Below, piece by piece: positions 1 through 9,200 of a stretch of 34,087 nt of DNA. The number at the start of each line of letters is the position of its first letter. Positions within the stretch are counted from its first letter, which is position 1. This DNA is from Neorhodopirellula pilleata. Its GTDB lineage: Bacteria > Planctomycetota > Planctomycetia > Pirellulales > Pirellulaceae. Below the pieces are notes generated by a model. That model ran no database searches. It was given only the letters and a program-made list of their open reading frames with translations, and was not told the origin of the DNA. A program made the position numbers and the translations under genes. The DNA is taken from positions 1 through 34,087 of the forward strand of contig NZ_SJPM01000008.1 in assembly GCF_007859915.1 (NCBI RefSeq), read 5' to 3'.

Positions 1-120
1 GCATGGAAGTGGGAACAACTCAAGCCAGGAGTTCACACCGCCAGAAAAGAAGATCTCGGTATTAGCTCCGAGGAACTAAACTTGCGCAATCGCATTGCCG
101 CCGCAACCCCAAACTTTTAG
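1..120 (+). CDS. 3' end of an unidentified chromosomal gene (partial)
   Basis: Frame 1 is open from the first base to a TAG at 118-120 and encodes 39 residues ending in RIAAATPNF. The peptide has ordinary, charged, protein-like composition (ARKEDLGISSEELNLRNR) and no low-complexity character, so it is probably the C-terminus of a real gene whose start lies outside the window. I do not recognise the family. It stops 35 bases before the hairpin at 155-190, which is the expected layout for a gene that was convergent with ssrA before the island arrived. Its function cannot be given from 39 residues. Confidence 0.55.
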   Translation, partial: AWKWEQLKPGVHTARKEDLGISSEELNLRNRIAAATPNF

Positions 121-154
121 CAGGCCAGGACAGTCCCTTGGGACACCTAGACAC

Positions 155-190
155 GAAAAAAGCCTGGTTTTCCGAAGAAAACCAGGCTTT
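155..190 (-). terminator. Rho-independent terminator, probably the displaced original ssrA terminator
   Basis: A perfect 14-bp stem (159-172 pairs with 177-190) closes a four-base loop that reads UUCG on the minus strand, followed by a run of T on that strand (from 160 down to 155). This is a textbook intrinsic terminator for minus-strand transcription. It sits 4 bases beyond the short copy of the ssrA 3' end at 195-209, in the spacing expected for the native ssrA terminator. No minus-strand gene now ends here, so the hairpin is best explained as a leftover of the uninterrupted locus. Confidence 0.8.
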
Positions 191-194
191 CGAG

Positions 195-209
195 AGTGGA
201 GGCGGGGAG
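195..209. repeat. attL-like copy of the ssrA 3' end
   Basis: AGTGGAGGCGGGGAG is identical to 18665-18679. In tmRNA terms it covers two bases of the 3' tail, the discriminator, the 3' acceptor strand and all but the first base of the 3' T-stem strand. The similarity ends right after it, so this is a fragment and not a second tmRNA or tRNA. Confidence 0.75.
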
Positions 210-305
210 AATGTCAAAATTTTAATCACTTCCAGCTGATTCAAAATTCGCAAGTGCCTGCTTCAGATGGACTTACGGCTTTCACCTTGTTTCCTCGCAT
301 TGATT

Positions 306-329
306 CTTATCGGAAACTTTATCGGATAA
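306..329 (+). repeat. Candidate integrase arm-type sites, left end
   Basis: CTTATCGGAAACTTT (306-320) is identical to 18509-18523. A second, overlapping half unit TTTATCGGATAA follows at 318-329. The pair lies about 97 bp inside the left att copy, mirroring copies 100-155 bp inside the right end. The layout fits arm-binding sites of a tyrosine recombinase. The function is inferred. The rest of 210-462 shows no gene I can support. Confidence 0.5.
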
Positions 330-462
330 TCAGAAGCGTCTTGTGGCTGGTACTCGATCGGAAATTTGCGAGAATGACCACGGGCTAGGGTGGCCACCCG
401 AACGTCGGTTTAACTCACCCGTTGCCCAGTTTCTTCTGAGGTAACCGAAAGAGGTATCGGTT

Positions 463-684
463 GTGTCTAAATACGATCCACAGGGGCTATTAGCTTCGCA
501 ACTTCAGATGGCTGAAGAATACGATCACATCATGAGTATCATCCGTGAGACGTTGAAAACACGCGACCGAGCGGCGGAAAAGGGGAATCGCAAGGCGTAC
601 GACAGCCTCAAGTCCCTGTTCGCAGAGTTGATTTCTGTCTGGGGAGCAGGAAACGTCGCCAGGCCGCACCAAAGGAGTCTTCCC
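463..684 (+). pseudogene. Short open stretch running in frame into mntR, unidentified
   Basis: A GTG at 463 opens a frame that runs without a stop into the mntR frame. Its 74 codons begin MSKYDPQGLLASQLQMAEEY and are rich in charged residues, predicted helical, unlike DtxR-family N-termini. The mntR ribosome-binding site and TTG start lie downstream, so this upstream part is probably a separate remnant whose stop was lost, or a chance extension. I do not recognise it. Confidence 0.25.
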
Positions 685-1086
685 TTGCCGTCGAAAACGC
701 ACCACCGAACGCGGCCGGACCATGCCTCCGAGGACTACATCGAAGCCATTGCCGAGGCGATCGATGATCATGGCCAATTCCGAGCGCTGGATTTGGTCAC
801 CCGCTTCGCAGTGACGGATGCAACGGTCAACTACACAATCGCCCGGCTGTAGCGCGACGGGTATGTCGAAACCGCCCCGTACCAGCCCATTTCGTTGACG
901 GCCAAGGGAAAACGGTTGGCTGCGAGATCACAGCAACGCCACGAAATTGTCAAAGATTTCCTCAAACGCCTTGGCGTCAGCGACCGCACGGTCGAGTGCG
1001 ATAGCGAGGGGATGGAGCATCACGTTGGCAAAGAAACGCTCGCCGCCATGCAGCGAGCACTCACCGACGGCCTGCCACCGGCCTAG
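685..1086 (+). pseudogene. mntR: mntR-like manganese-dependent repressor with an in-frame amber codon
   Basis: Read through a single TAG at 850-852, the frame gives a 133-residue DtxR/MntR-family regulator, close to the normal length. I chose the TTG at 685 because AAAGGAG lies just upstream at 671-677. The winged helix-turn-helix (about residues 15-60) is followed by the dimerisation helices, and the likely metal ligands by family pattern are all present: D17, E20, H86, E108, E111 and H112. MntR proteins bind operator DNA when loaded with Mn(II) and repress Mn uptake genes. The TAG falls at codon 56, right after IARL in the recognition helix/wing junction, where relatives commonly carry Gln (IARLQRDG), consistent with one C-to-T change. 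No mntH-like gene is adjacent. It is probably a recent pseudogene; suppression of the amber is possible but unsupported. Confidence 0.8.
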
Positions 1087-1332
1087 CGAAACGCCAACTC
1101 CCGATCTACGCTGCCGATCGACAGATCCAGGAGTGGTTGCATCCAAACAAGCAACTGCGAAATCGCCCCTAACCGACCATCGATCAAGCAACCAAACCAT
1201 CCGCCACCACCGCCAAAGTGGCTCAATTCTAGGTTCTTCTCGGAACGGAGTGGCACGTCGAGGGTGGGTTGGTGCCATTGAAACAGCATCGGTTAAACCA
1301 AAGGTCAGGTTTCGCGACTCGATTTCGTGGCA

Positions 1333-1560
1333 CTAACCGTCAGGGTTGTCGATCAACTCTTGCAGTCGCCTGCCGAGATCGATGGGGAATTTTGCTGGCC
1401 AAGTATTGTCGAGCAAACCGATTTCGATCATGTCGAGTAAGTGAACTCGGTCTTTGAGTCGCCAAGAATTGAGTTTCATCTCGACCAGAGGTTGCAACTC
1501 AATGACGTGGAAATTGTCGTCCCGATGAGATTGCTCAACGTCGGGTGTCGCCGGCGTGTA
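1333..1560 (-). pseudogene. C-terminal fragment of a nucleotidyltransferase-like (AbiEii-type) protein
   Basis: On the minus strand, 75 codons from 1560 to a TAG at 1333-1335 read as a coherent protein end with the core VEMKLNSWRLKDRVHLLDM and the tail RLQELIDNPDG. This resembles the C-terminus of planctomycete nucleotidyltransferase-fold proteins, in which a Met-Lys-Leu ... Lys-Asp-x-x-His-Leu-x-Asp pattern precedes the end. Upstream the frame meets a TAA within four codons, and no N-terminal nucleotidyltransferase motif is visible, so only the tail survives. The family call comes from memory of the pattern and is tentative. The 1087-1332 stretch before it shows nothing I can support. Confidence 0.5.
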
Positions 1561-1685
1561 ACAGGATTACGTGGACAGAGCACTGCAGTGGCTATTGACT
1601 TGCTTCAACCACCGGAAACGCTGGATTGAAGAGTATTTACAGCAGTTCGCGGCGAATTTTGGAACTGCTCCGCTCAGCGACGAAT

Positions 1686-1790
1686 CGAAACGGAACAAGC
1701 AGAATTTCACGAAGCGACACCCCGGATCGTTGCAGCGACAAGCGATTCCTGGCGATGTCGCTGGCGGATTACTTGGAGCTTCTAGATTAG
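1686..1790 (+). pseudogene. Transposase-like scrap
   Basis: One plus-strand frame gives 34 codons ending SDKRFLAMSLADYLELLD followed by TAG at 1788-1790. The SLxxYLxLLD pattern recalls the C-terminal region of planctomycete IS200-like/REP-associated transposases, where a Trp usually follows at the position of this TAG. Nothing upstream in this frame extends it to a full transposase. It is a remnant at best, and the assignment rests on a short motif. Confidence 0.3.
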
Positions 1791-1854
1791 CCTCCCGATG
1801 TTCGGCTAATTCGTCTTGCATTGACCTTCACAATTTTCGGCCGCTGAATCGCCC

Positions 1855-1886
1855 TACCATGCGATCGATCTACCATGCGATCGATC
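1855..1886 (+). repeat. Tandem 16-bp duplication
   Basis: TACCATGCGATCGATC occurs twice head to tail (1855-1870 and 1871-1886), directly downstream of the kinase gene, which ends at 1900. It probably arose by replication slippage. No function is evident. Confidence 0.8.
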
Positions 1887-1899
1887 TTCTATCACGGGA

Positions 1900-4800
1900 T
1901 CAATTTCGTGACTCGTCCTGAAGACTCTGTTCTGGTCGCGAAGAATGCTGGGCGTCGTCAATTTCTAGATAAGCATTGACTCGTTCTTGCTCCACCTGCT
2001 TCGTAGAAATAGGTTGGTTCGAAAGGTCCCAAATGGACAGTTCTGATCCGGCGAGAGCGAGGAGTTTGGTACCTGAGGGATTAAAGTCGAGCGCACGGAC
2101 CTTAACGCCATTGCCAACGATTTCGTGGACACACTGCGAGCAATGGTTGTCCGCAATCTGCCACAAGCGTATTTGTCCGTTGGATTCTCCGGTTGCCAAC
2201 TGAGCGCCGTCGCAGCGGAATGCCAATGCCGTGACGTTCTTGTCGTGAAGGCGTGCAACTGACAGCAACTCTAAAGTTCTTGCGTCGTAGAGTCGGACTT
2301 TGCCATCATCGCAACCGGTCGCAAAAACTTCGCCAGACGGACTCAGACAAAAGACCCGCAGTAGAGAGGGCTCAAGTTTTTCTATCATCAGTCTGCCCGT
2401 CACGAGATTGTGAAGACTGGTTTTCGTAGCCAGTTCTCCGTCTCGTTCGAATAGCGTTGAGATCAGGATCGTGGGGACCTGACCAGCAGGAAACATGAAA
2501 GTGACATTTGACTTCTTTCCGTCTAGGAAGCTATTGATGTCCCGACAGAGCACCTCGGCATAAGAACCCGCGGCCTGTTCACGCTTGATTGAAAACTTAT
2601 TTGGATGTGCCGCAGCAACGTACCTGCCTCCGGGTGCGACGGCGATATGTCGCATTCGCCAAAACATCGTCGCACACTTCGAAAAAGAGTCCGTTTCGAT
2701 ATTGATCAGATCCGAGACGTTGTGTGTGCCACCATATTCTGATCGTGTGCCGATAAATTTGTCCCGGCAATACGAGGTGGCTACGTGGTTGTAAACCTCC
2801 TTGAACAATCGAGGCGAGTCATGCTTCCCAATTTCAAAAACCGACATTCCTTGACGGCCGGCTAGGCAAGCGGCGATGACGCCATCCTCAAGAAACAACG
2901 CACTGGGTGCATCGTTAGCGGCGAGTAGCCTTGTTGCACTGACCGCAGGAGTGGGATAGGCGTCAACACCGATGAATCCTGAGACCAGAATACCGGATGT
3001 ATCGTTCCATCCGACACGTCTGTCTCGATCATCGCGACAAAAAGTGGTGTAAGCAGGCCGCTGATTTTCGTCGTCGAACTTCCACACTTTTACCGCATTC
3101 TGGCCGCTTGATTTTTCTATCGTCGCAAAAAACGGCGCGTGGGCAGCAGGCAAGATTGCGGTTTCAGGGGCGAGCACATCAGAGGCCAAGCGATTGATTA
3201 ATCGACCATCTGCCGCGTCGTGCAAGGTGATGCTCGGCTCGTCCCACCCAGCAATGGCCAACATGCTGTCGTCGTAGCAGACTGCCATTGACTGTATCTT
3301 GCTAGAAGACAAAGGGCCGGTCCAAATGGTCTCACCCGTTTCTATATCTACTGCCGTGAGTCGTTTGTTTTTCACGCCATAGGCAATTGACTTCGTGTGA
3401 GCCGTTGCACATGCAAAGAACTGATCGGAAAGTACTCGCAGTTCAGAATTTTCGGTGTCGAGAGCGAGTGTGCCTTTTGCTTTCTGAAGGATGAGAGTTT
3501 TTGAATCGGCGGCAAACAATAGCTGGCTATCAAATGTACCCGACGGGCGAAGTAACTCAGTCGGCACGTCAAGCAGCTTTTCAAAAGTTGACGCGTTGTA
3601 AAGACAGACTCGACTACGATGCCGTGGCGATATCGCAAGCAGCTTGCCATCTGGTGAAACCACCGAATGGACTAGATCTAAATTGACTTCAAGTTGCTTA
3701 GATTGGACTACCTTTCCTGTGCGAGAATCAATGCAGCGAATGGGGTCGGGACTCTTCCAGGGAACAAGGATGACCCTGTTTCGCGATGGAGGAACAAAAT
3801 GGATTCCTGAAAGTTGACCGACGGTATCGCCGGGATGGGTGTAGATCGTACGATCAGCCCGGGCGGACAAATATTCCCAGTCCTGGTCTCGAAGATGCTC
3901 AGGGCACGCCTGCAGATACTGTATCGCCCGCCGGCCGTTTCCAGCTAAGTACGAAGCCTCTGCCAGAGCAATTTGTGTTTTACCAAGCTGAGTTACCGCT
4001 TCGACTTCGCGTTGCTTGGCATACTCTTCCGATTTCTTCGCAAGCAGCTCAGAATTCTTTGCAGACTGTTCAGATTCTCTGGCTTGTTCAGACGCAGCCT
4101 TTTCCTTTGACGCGCTTTGAGTGGCGGCGACGGCGTAGTAGTTTGAGACAATTGTTCCCATCACTAGTGCAAGAAACACACTTGCCGTCAGTGATGCGAC
4201 TACCGGATTGCGGCGTGCTGATCGGCACAGACGTTCGAGTGCGCCGGCAGGGCGAGCCAAAATCGGTTCGTTGTTAACAAAACTGCGTAGGTCCTGCTCC
4301 AATTCGGCCGCGTTTTGATAGCGATCCTGTGGATCTTGGGCGATCGCTTTGTGGATGATCGTTGCTAAGTCTCGCGATACGCCGTCGATCACTTGTGTCA
4401 AAGGTGGAGGACCGCTCTTGGTAATGTCATGGACGAGTTGCCGCTGATCGTTTGCGGCAAACGCCGGTGTGAGCGTCAACAGTTCATACAGCGTGATCCC
4501 CAGTGAATAGACATCACTGCGAGGGTCGGAGTATCCCTGAAAGCTTTCAGGAGGCATGAAACGAAGTGTTCCCAATAGGTTTCCCGTGCCCGTTAGCTCC
4601 AGTCCATCATCCAGCTTTGCTAAACCAAAGTCAGCGACCCAAACGATTCCGTGTGCATCGAGAATCAGGTTCGCGGGTTTAATATCTCGATGCTCAACTC
4701 CATACGCATGCGCATGATGGAGGGCTGACGCGACTTGAGCACCCATCTCAGCCACAAAACGTTGATGTGACCAATCAAACGGCGTCCGCTGAACGCGAGC

Positions 4801-5364
4801 GTCCGCAATCACCCGATCCAGCCCACGGCCCTGAATGTACTGCATAGCATAAAAGTGCAAATCGCCATCGCGTCCGGCACCGAAAACCGGAACGATATTG
4901 GTATGGTGCAAACGGGCGGCTGCCTGCACTTCACGTTCAAAACGTCTGACTCGATTTTCGTCTTGAAACGAATGCGGGGGCAGAACCTTGAGTGCCACAT
5001 GTCGTCCCAACGCGGTTTGCTCAGCTTCGTAAACAACGCCCATGCCACCGCGACCAAGCTCGCGAACGATGCGGAATTCGCCGATGTTGGTTGGCAATTC
5101 GTGGGGCGGACGTGGTTGAAGTGGCGATCGATTGCGGGCAAACCGATCGTCGACAGTGTCGTTGAGATTGTCCAGACTGATTCCAGCCCGCAACATCGCG
5201 ATCAAACTTCGTGGTTCGGCCTCGGCCCGTTCAAGCCATTCGCTGCACGTCTGGCACTCGCCGACGTGTTCCATCACGGTCTCAGCCATTTCGTCTGAAA
5301 CCGCGCCTTCGATCCAATCCGCAAGCGTCGAGGGATCGGGGCAGTGCTGAGTGATTTTGTTCAT
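1900..5364 (-). CDS. Ser/Thr protein kinase with anti-sigma-like zinc finger and WD40 repeats
   Basis: A 1154-residue membrane-anchored Hanks-type kinase. Residues 1-45 form a zinc-finger anti-sigma-type segment (HVGECQTC, H33/C37/C40, plus C8). The kinase domain spans about 94-365, with glycine loop LGRGGMGVVY, Lys126, catalytic HRDIKPAN (D227) and DFG at 245-247, so it should be active. A single membrane helix (about 388-412) and a charged coiled coil (about 418-458) follow. The large C-terminal part holds WD40-type repeats, clearest near the end (ATGCDDGKVRLYD, ATGESNGQIRLW), probably on the far side of the membrane as a sensor or docking platform. The gene lies 76 bases after the ECF sigma gene on the same strand and is probably co-transcribed. 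Planctomycete ECF genes commonly neighbour such kinases, so the kinase may control the sigma factor through the zinc finger or phosphorylation; this is inference. Confidence 0.93.
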   Translation of the reverse strand: MNKITQHCPDPSTLADWIEGAVSDEMAETVMEHVGECQTCSEWLERAEAEPRSLIAMLRAGISLDNLNDTVDDRFARNRSPLQPRPPHELPTNIGEFRIVRELGRGGMGVVYEAEQTALGRHVALKVLPPHSFQDENRVRRFEREVQAAARLHHTNIVPVFGAGRDGDLHFYAMQYIQGRGLDRVIADARVQRTPFDWSHQRFVAEMGAQVASALHHAHAYGVEHRDIKPANLILDAHGIVWVADFGLAKLDDGLELTGTGNLLGTLRFMPPESFQGYSDPRSDVYSLGITLYELLTLTPAFAANDQRQLVHDITKSGPPPLTQVIDGVSRDLATIIHKAIAQDPQDRYQNAAELEQDLRSFVNNEPILARPAGALERLCRSARRNPVVASLTASVFLALVMGTIVSNYYAVAATQSASKEKAASEQARESEQSAKNSELLAKKSEEYAKQREVEAVTQLGKTQIALAEASYLAGNGRRAIQYLQACPEHLRDQDWEYLSARADRTIYTHPGDTVGQLSGIHFVPPSRNRVILVPWKSPDPIRCIDSRTGKVVQSKQLEVNLDLVHSVVSPDGKLLAISPRHRSRVCLYNASTFEKLLDVPTELLRPSGTFDSQLLFAADSKTLILQKAKGTLALDTENSELRVLSDQFFACATAHTKSIAYGVKNKRLTAVDIETGETIWTGPLSSSKIQSMAVCYDDSMLAIAGWDEPSITLHDAADGRLINRLASDVLAPETAILPAAHAPFFATIEKSSGQNAVKVWKFDDENQRPAYTTFCRDDRDRRVGWNDTSGILVSGFIGVDAYPTPAVSATRLLAANDAPSALFLEDGVIAACLAGRQGMSVFEIGKHDSPRLFKEVYNHVATSYCRDKFIGTRSEYGGTHNVSDLINIETDSFSKCATMFWRMRHIAVAPGGRYVAAAHPNKFSIKREQAAGSYAEVLCRDINSFLDGKKSNVTFMFPAGQVPTILISTLFERDGELATKTSLHNLVTGRLMIEKLEPSLLRVFCLSPSGEVFATGCDDGKVRLYDARTLELLSVARLHDKNVTALAFRCDGAQLATGESNGQIRLWQIADNHCSQCVHEIVGNGVKVRALDFNPSGTKLLALAGSELSIWDLSNQPISTKQVEQERVNAYLEIDDAQHSSRPEQSLQDESRN

Positions 5365-5440
5365 ACATCAGTTCTTCGCAAAACCGTTACTGCAAAATGG
5401 AAGCCGCATTTCCACAACATCATCACAGCGCGATCGCTCA

Positions 5441-6067
5441 TCACAACGTGCTTGGCAAATCCTCGCCCAGTTCTTCACGCAGTCGCCGCAGGACCCGAAA
5501 CCGCGATTGTCGAACCGCCACTGCGGTCATGTTCAGGCTCTCAGCGATCTCTGATGTTTTTTCACCGTCGATCACCGACCGCCAAAAAGCCTGCCACGTC
5601 GGGGGGGCAAAATCCGTCTGCAAAATTGCCAGTGCTCGCGCCGCTAATTGCATCCGTGTCTTGTGCTGTGAACCAGGGTCACTGTCTTCAAACGGGACGT
5701 CGGGCAACTGGTTGATGAGACGAAAAAAAGACAAACCACCTCCAGCTTTCACTTGCTGAGCATCTTTGCGTTGCCAATCAGCGATTTTGTTTTTCGCAAT
5801 GCCCCACATCCATCGCCGCAGGCTTCCACTGCGTTTCGCGTCGTGTTGATAGTTGTTGAAACTCGTCGCGACAGCGGTGAAAATGTCTTGGGCGATGTCG
5901 TCAACGGCACTCGGATTGACTTCCGCACGGCCGATCCATTCGTAAACAAGCGGCCCGTACACCTGAAGAAAACGCATCCAGGTCTCGTCATCACGTGCCG
6001 CCATTCCCGCCAACAAACTGGCCGACGTCGTTGAGGAGGTCGGTGAGGAGTTCGTTGCAGGTGACAC
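5441..6067 (-). CDS. ECF-type RNA polymerase sigma factor
   Basis: A 208-residue sigma-70 family protein of the extracytoplasmic-function class. Region 2 is seen at about residues 25-100 (VDDIAQDIFTAV ... GSLRRWMWGIAKNKIADWQR) and region 4 at about 150-200, with the helix-turn-helix SEIAESLNMTAVAVRQSRFRVLRRL. The length and architecture are normal for the class. The assigned start is GTG at 6065-6067; a later ATG (MAARDDETW) is a possible alternative, since the first 20 residues are a Ser/Thr-rich tail. It directly precedes the zinc-finger kinase gene, is transcribed away from the giant exported protein gene, and shares its upstream region. Likely roles are transcription of its own operon and possibly of the giant gene; neither can be read directly from the sequence. 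Confidence 0.93.
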   Translation of the reverse strand: MSPATNSSPTSSTTSASLLAGMAARDDETWMRFLQVYGPLVYEWIGRAEVNPSAVDDIAQDIFTAVATSFNNYQHDAKRSGSLRRWMWGIAKNKIADWQRKDAQQVKAGGGLSFFRLINQLPDVPFEDSDPGSQHKTRMQLAARALAILQTDFAPPTWQAFWRSVIDGEKTSEIAESLNMTAVAVRQSRFRVLRRLREELGEDLPSTL

Positions 6068-6292
6068 GGGTGGTCTTGGTGTGACGAGTTAAACAAAAAA
6101 CGGTTTTCGCATGGGGAGTATAAGCGTCCAAGTCACTGCAATGTCAGAAAATCGTTCAATTCTCTCTTGGGAGCTTCGTTTTGGCGTAACGGTTTTACGA
6201 ACAACTATTGAGGCGAGTTGCATCGCACCCCTGTTGGTGCTGATCGGATTGAACCACTTGCTTCGATCGTGCCCCACTCGCCAGGTGAATCT
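6068..6292. promoter_or_regulatory. Divergent control region between the ECF operon and the giant gene
   Basis: This 225-base spacer separates the sigma factor start from the giant gene start, so it must hold promoters for both directions. The octamer ACGGTTTT occurs twice on the plus strand (about 6100 and 6190), a possible operator or promoter element. An AGGTGA ribosome-binding site at 6283-6288 precedes the ATG at 6293. No canonical -35/-10 pair stands out. Confidence 0.4.
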
Positions 6293-9200
6293 ATGTATTT
6301 TTCCAATCGTTTCTCACAGGTTTTTGGATGGAAACCGAAGCCACAGCGGAGGCAAGTTCGCGATCGACGCCGATTCCGCCGATTTGAAACGCTCGAAAAA
6401 CGGAATCTGCTGGCAACCTACGTCGTCGACAGTCTCACCGATGACGGCAGCGGAACGACCCTGCGCGAGGCGCTGGAGGCAGCTTCTACCAACGAAGCTC
6501 TGCATGGACTCCCTGCGGGCGAATCGAACGACATCATTCGTTTTAGCGAGGCTCTGTTCCGTGACGGACCAGCGACGCTCACGCTACGCCCCGACTTGCA
6601 TCCAGAGCGTATTCCTGGGGCGCTCTACGCGTTGGGACAGGGGGGACAAGAAAGAACAGCGGGCGTAAGCCAAAAGAGCATCTCAATCGTCGGACCGGGA
6701 CCGGAACGATTTACCATCGATGCGGGCGGAGCTGAATCCATCTTCGTTGTGGAAGATATCATCGACGTTTCGGGAATGAGGATAACGGGAAGTACAGGCC
6801 GCGCCATCAGGTCCGGGGGCGCATTTGACCTGACGCTCGAAAATGTCTTGATTGATGGCAACGCCGGCGGCGGCGTTGAACTGACGCAGGGTGTGTTAAC
6901 AGTAAAGTACAGCACGATCGAGAACAACGGATTTCTTGGTGACGAAACAATCGCAGAAGCTGGCGGTGCGATTGATGTTACGGCGTCAGTCGAGGGTAGA
7001 TTACCGACCCTCGTGGTCGAAGACTCACTCATCCGTGGAAATCAGGCACACCGGGGCGGCGGGATTTCAGTCGATAGGGCAACCGTTGTCGTCAACCGTA
7101 GCACGATTGTGGGGAACACTGCGGTTGGTGACGTCATTGGGACTTCCAGCGGAGGCGGGATTTACGTTGTTCAAAGTGAATTTAGCCTTGCCAATGCGTC
7201 GCTTGTTTCGGTTTACGAATCGGAGATCGCAAACAACGACGCGGTTCTCGGCGGCGGTATTTACGTTGCCGGAGCAGGGCAAGTTGTCCAGGTGCGAGAT
7301 AGTGTTCTTGACGGCAACACGGCGTCGGAGTCCGGTGGCGGCGTGCATGTCTTCACGGGTTTCAATGCCGGTGTGGCAGCTCAACTGATCGTCAGCGGGA
7401 GCACGGTCTCGTCGAATCAAGCACCGATTGGTGCCGGTATCGATAACGTCGGTGGAACCATTGAGATATCCAATAGTACTTTCTTTGATAACGAGGCAAG
7501 TCAGAATGGCGGTGCGATCTCGTCGAGGCGGGTCACTAGCCCTGTTGCATCGGATGGTCCCGCGACCACACTCAACAACACGACGATTTCAGGTAATCGG
7601 GCAGCCGGATTTGGTGCGGGCATTTTTCACGACCCACAATCTGGCTCCATCAACGATCCGAAACTACGACTGATCAACACGACAATCACACTGAACGATT
7701 CCTTGGCCGGTGGTGGTGGTCTCGCCGTCAACGAGGTCGTGGGTTTACCGACGGCAAAACTCGTCAATACCATTGTGGCCGGAAACACATCCGTTGCAGC
7801 GCCAAGCGACATTTTTCTGATGTCGGCTGCACCGATTCTCGTGAACGAAAGCCGATTCAATTTGATCGGCGATCCCGCATCGGCAGGAGGACTGCTCGAC
7901 GATCGCGACGGTTCGCTGGGAACTGGGAACATCGTGGGTGATTTGCTCGGCCAACCGATCAACATCGATCAAATCCTGTTCCGAAACTTGGCCGACAATT
8001 TGGGCAACGCGCCACTGTCGCCACTCTTCGGCACCAACAAACGGATCAAGGCTCCAGCGGTCCATTCACTGAAGTTGGACAGTCCCGCACTCGATGCTGG
8101 GACGCCGTTTCTCCCTTCGGCAAGCGAGGGAATCCTATTTGATGAGGCTGGTGCTCCGATCATCCCGACTTTGCGGTATGAGGACGCACTTCAATCCGAC
8201 GCCCGCAGTTATCCGTTTTTGCGAGCGGATAGTTCGATTGGTGATAGCGGCTTCGTATTGGGACGCATCGACATTGGCGCGTATGAAAACCAGTTTCGCC
8301 CCGTGTTCACCAACCATGAGTTAGTGGTCTCGACGTTGGTAGACGAAGATGACGGTGACTACTCTTTTGGCGATCTATCACTTCGCGAGGCTGTCAAGAT
8401 TGCGAACTTGTCACCGAATGCCAATGGTATTCGTTTCGCATCGTCATTGATCGAAACTGACGAAGGAATCATCTCGACGATTTTCTTGACGACGCCCATC
8501 GAAATCGTGTTTGACTTAGTGCTTTCAGGGCCAGGGTCTGACTTGCTCCAAATCAGCGGTTCCAATCAGACACGCATGATCGAAGTCGGACCGCTCGCGA
8601 ACACGTTCATTTCTGGTTTGGCATTAGTCGATGGGGTTGGAGAGGGTAGCATCGCTAACTTCGATGGCTTTGACCTCCGAACACAGGGTGGCGCATTATT
8701 CAGCGCTGGTAACACAACGATCCAAGACGTTTTGTTTGCTAACAACACAAGTCGTTACTCAGGAGATGATTTTAATGCCGCTTTTGCTGGCGGCGGCGCA
8801 ATCGCAAACGTAGGAAGCATGACGATCAAGGACTCCGTACTTCGCGATAACCATTCTGAAGCGATGGGCGGTGCGATTGTCAATTTACTGTTTGACTCTA
8901 GAGATTTCAGGTACTCCGTACAAGATAACGAACTGCATATCGGACCGAATGTTCTTCTCGAAAATAACGAAGCAGAAATCGATGGCGGCGCGATCTACAC
9001 ACGAGTGCCGCTGACAATTGAGGATTCAAAGCTAAGCGGCAATATCGCATTGAACAATGGCGGAGCCATTTCTACTGCCATTGATAATGTTTTGTCAAAT
9101 ACTGGTACTCCACGTCAAACAACCTTAATCCGTCGAAGCGAATTGAGCGGAAATCGATCAGGGAAGCATGGTGGCGCTATAATTGACTTGAACCCAAATT

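Noticed and set aside
95..388. A plus-strand frame of 97 codons across the left att site
   Set aside because: It runs through the terminator hairpin and att copy and has no family resemblance.
6218..6292. Upstream ATG as start of the giant protein
   Set aside because: It adds 25 residues in front of the basic N-terminus and lacks a ribosome-binding site, while the ATG at 6293 has one.
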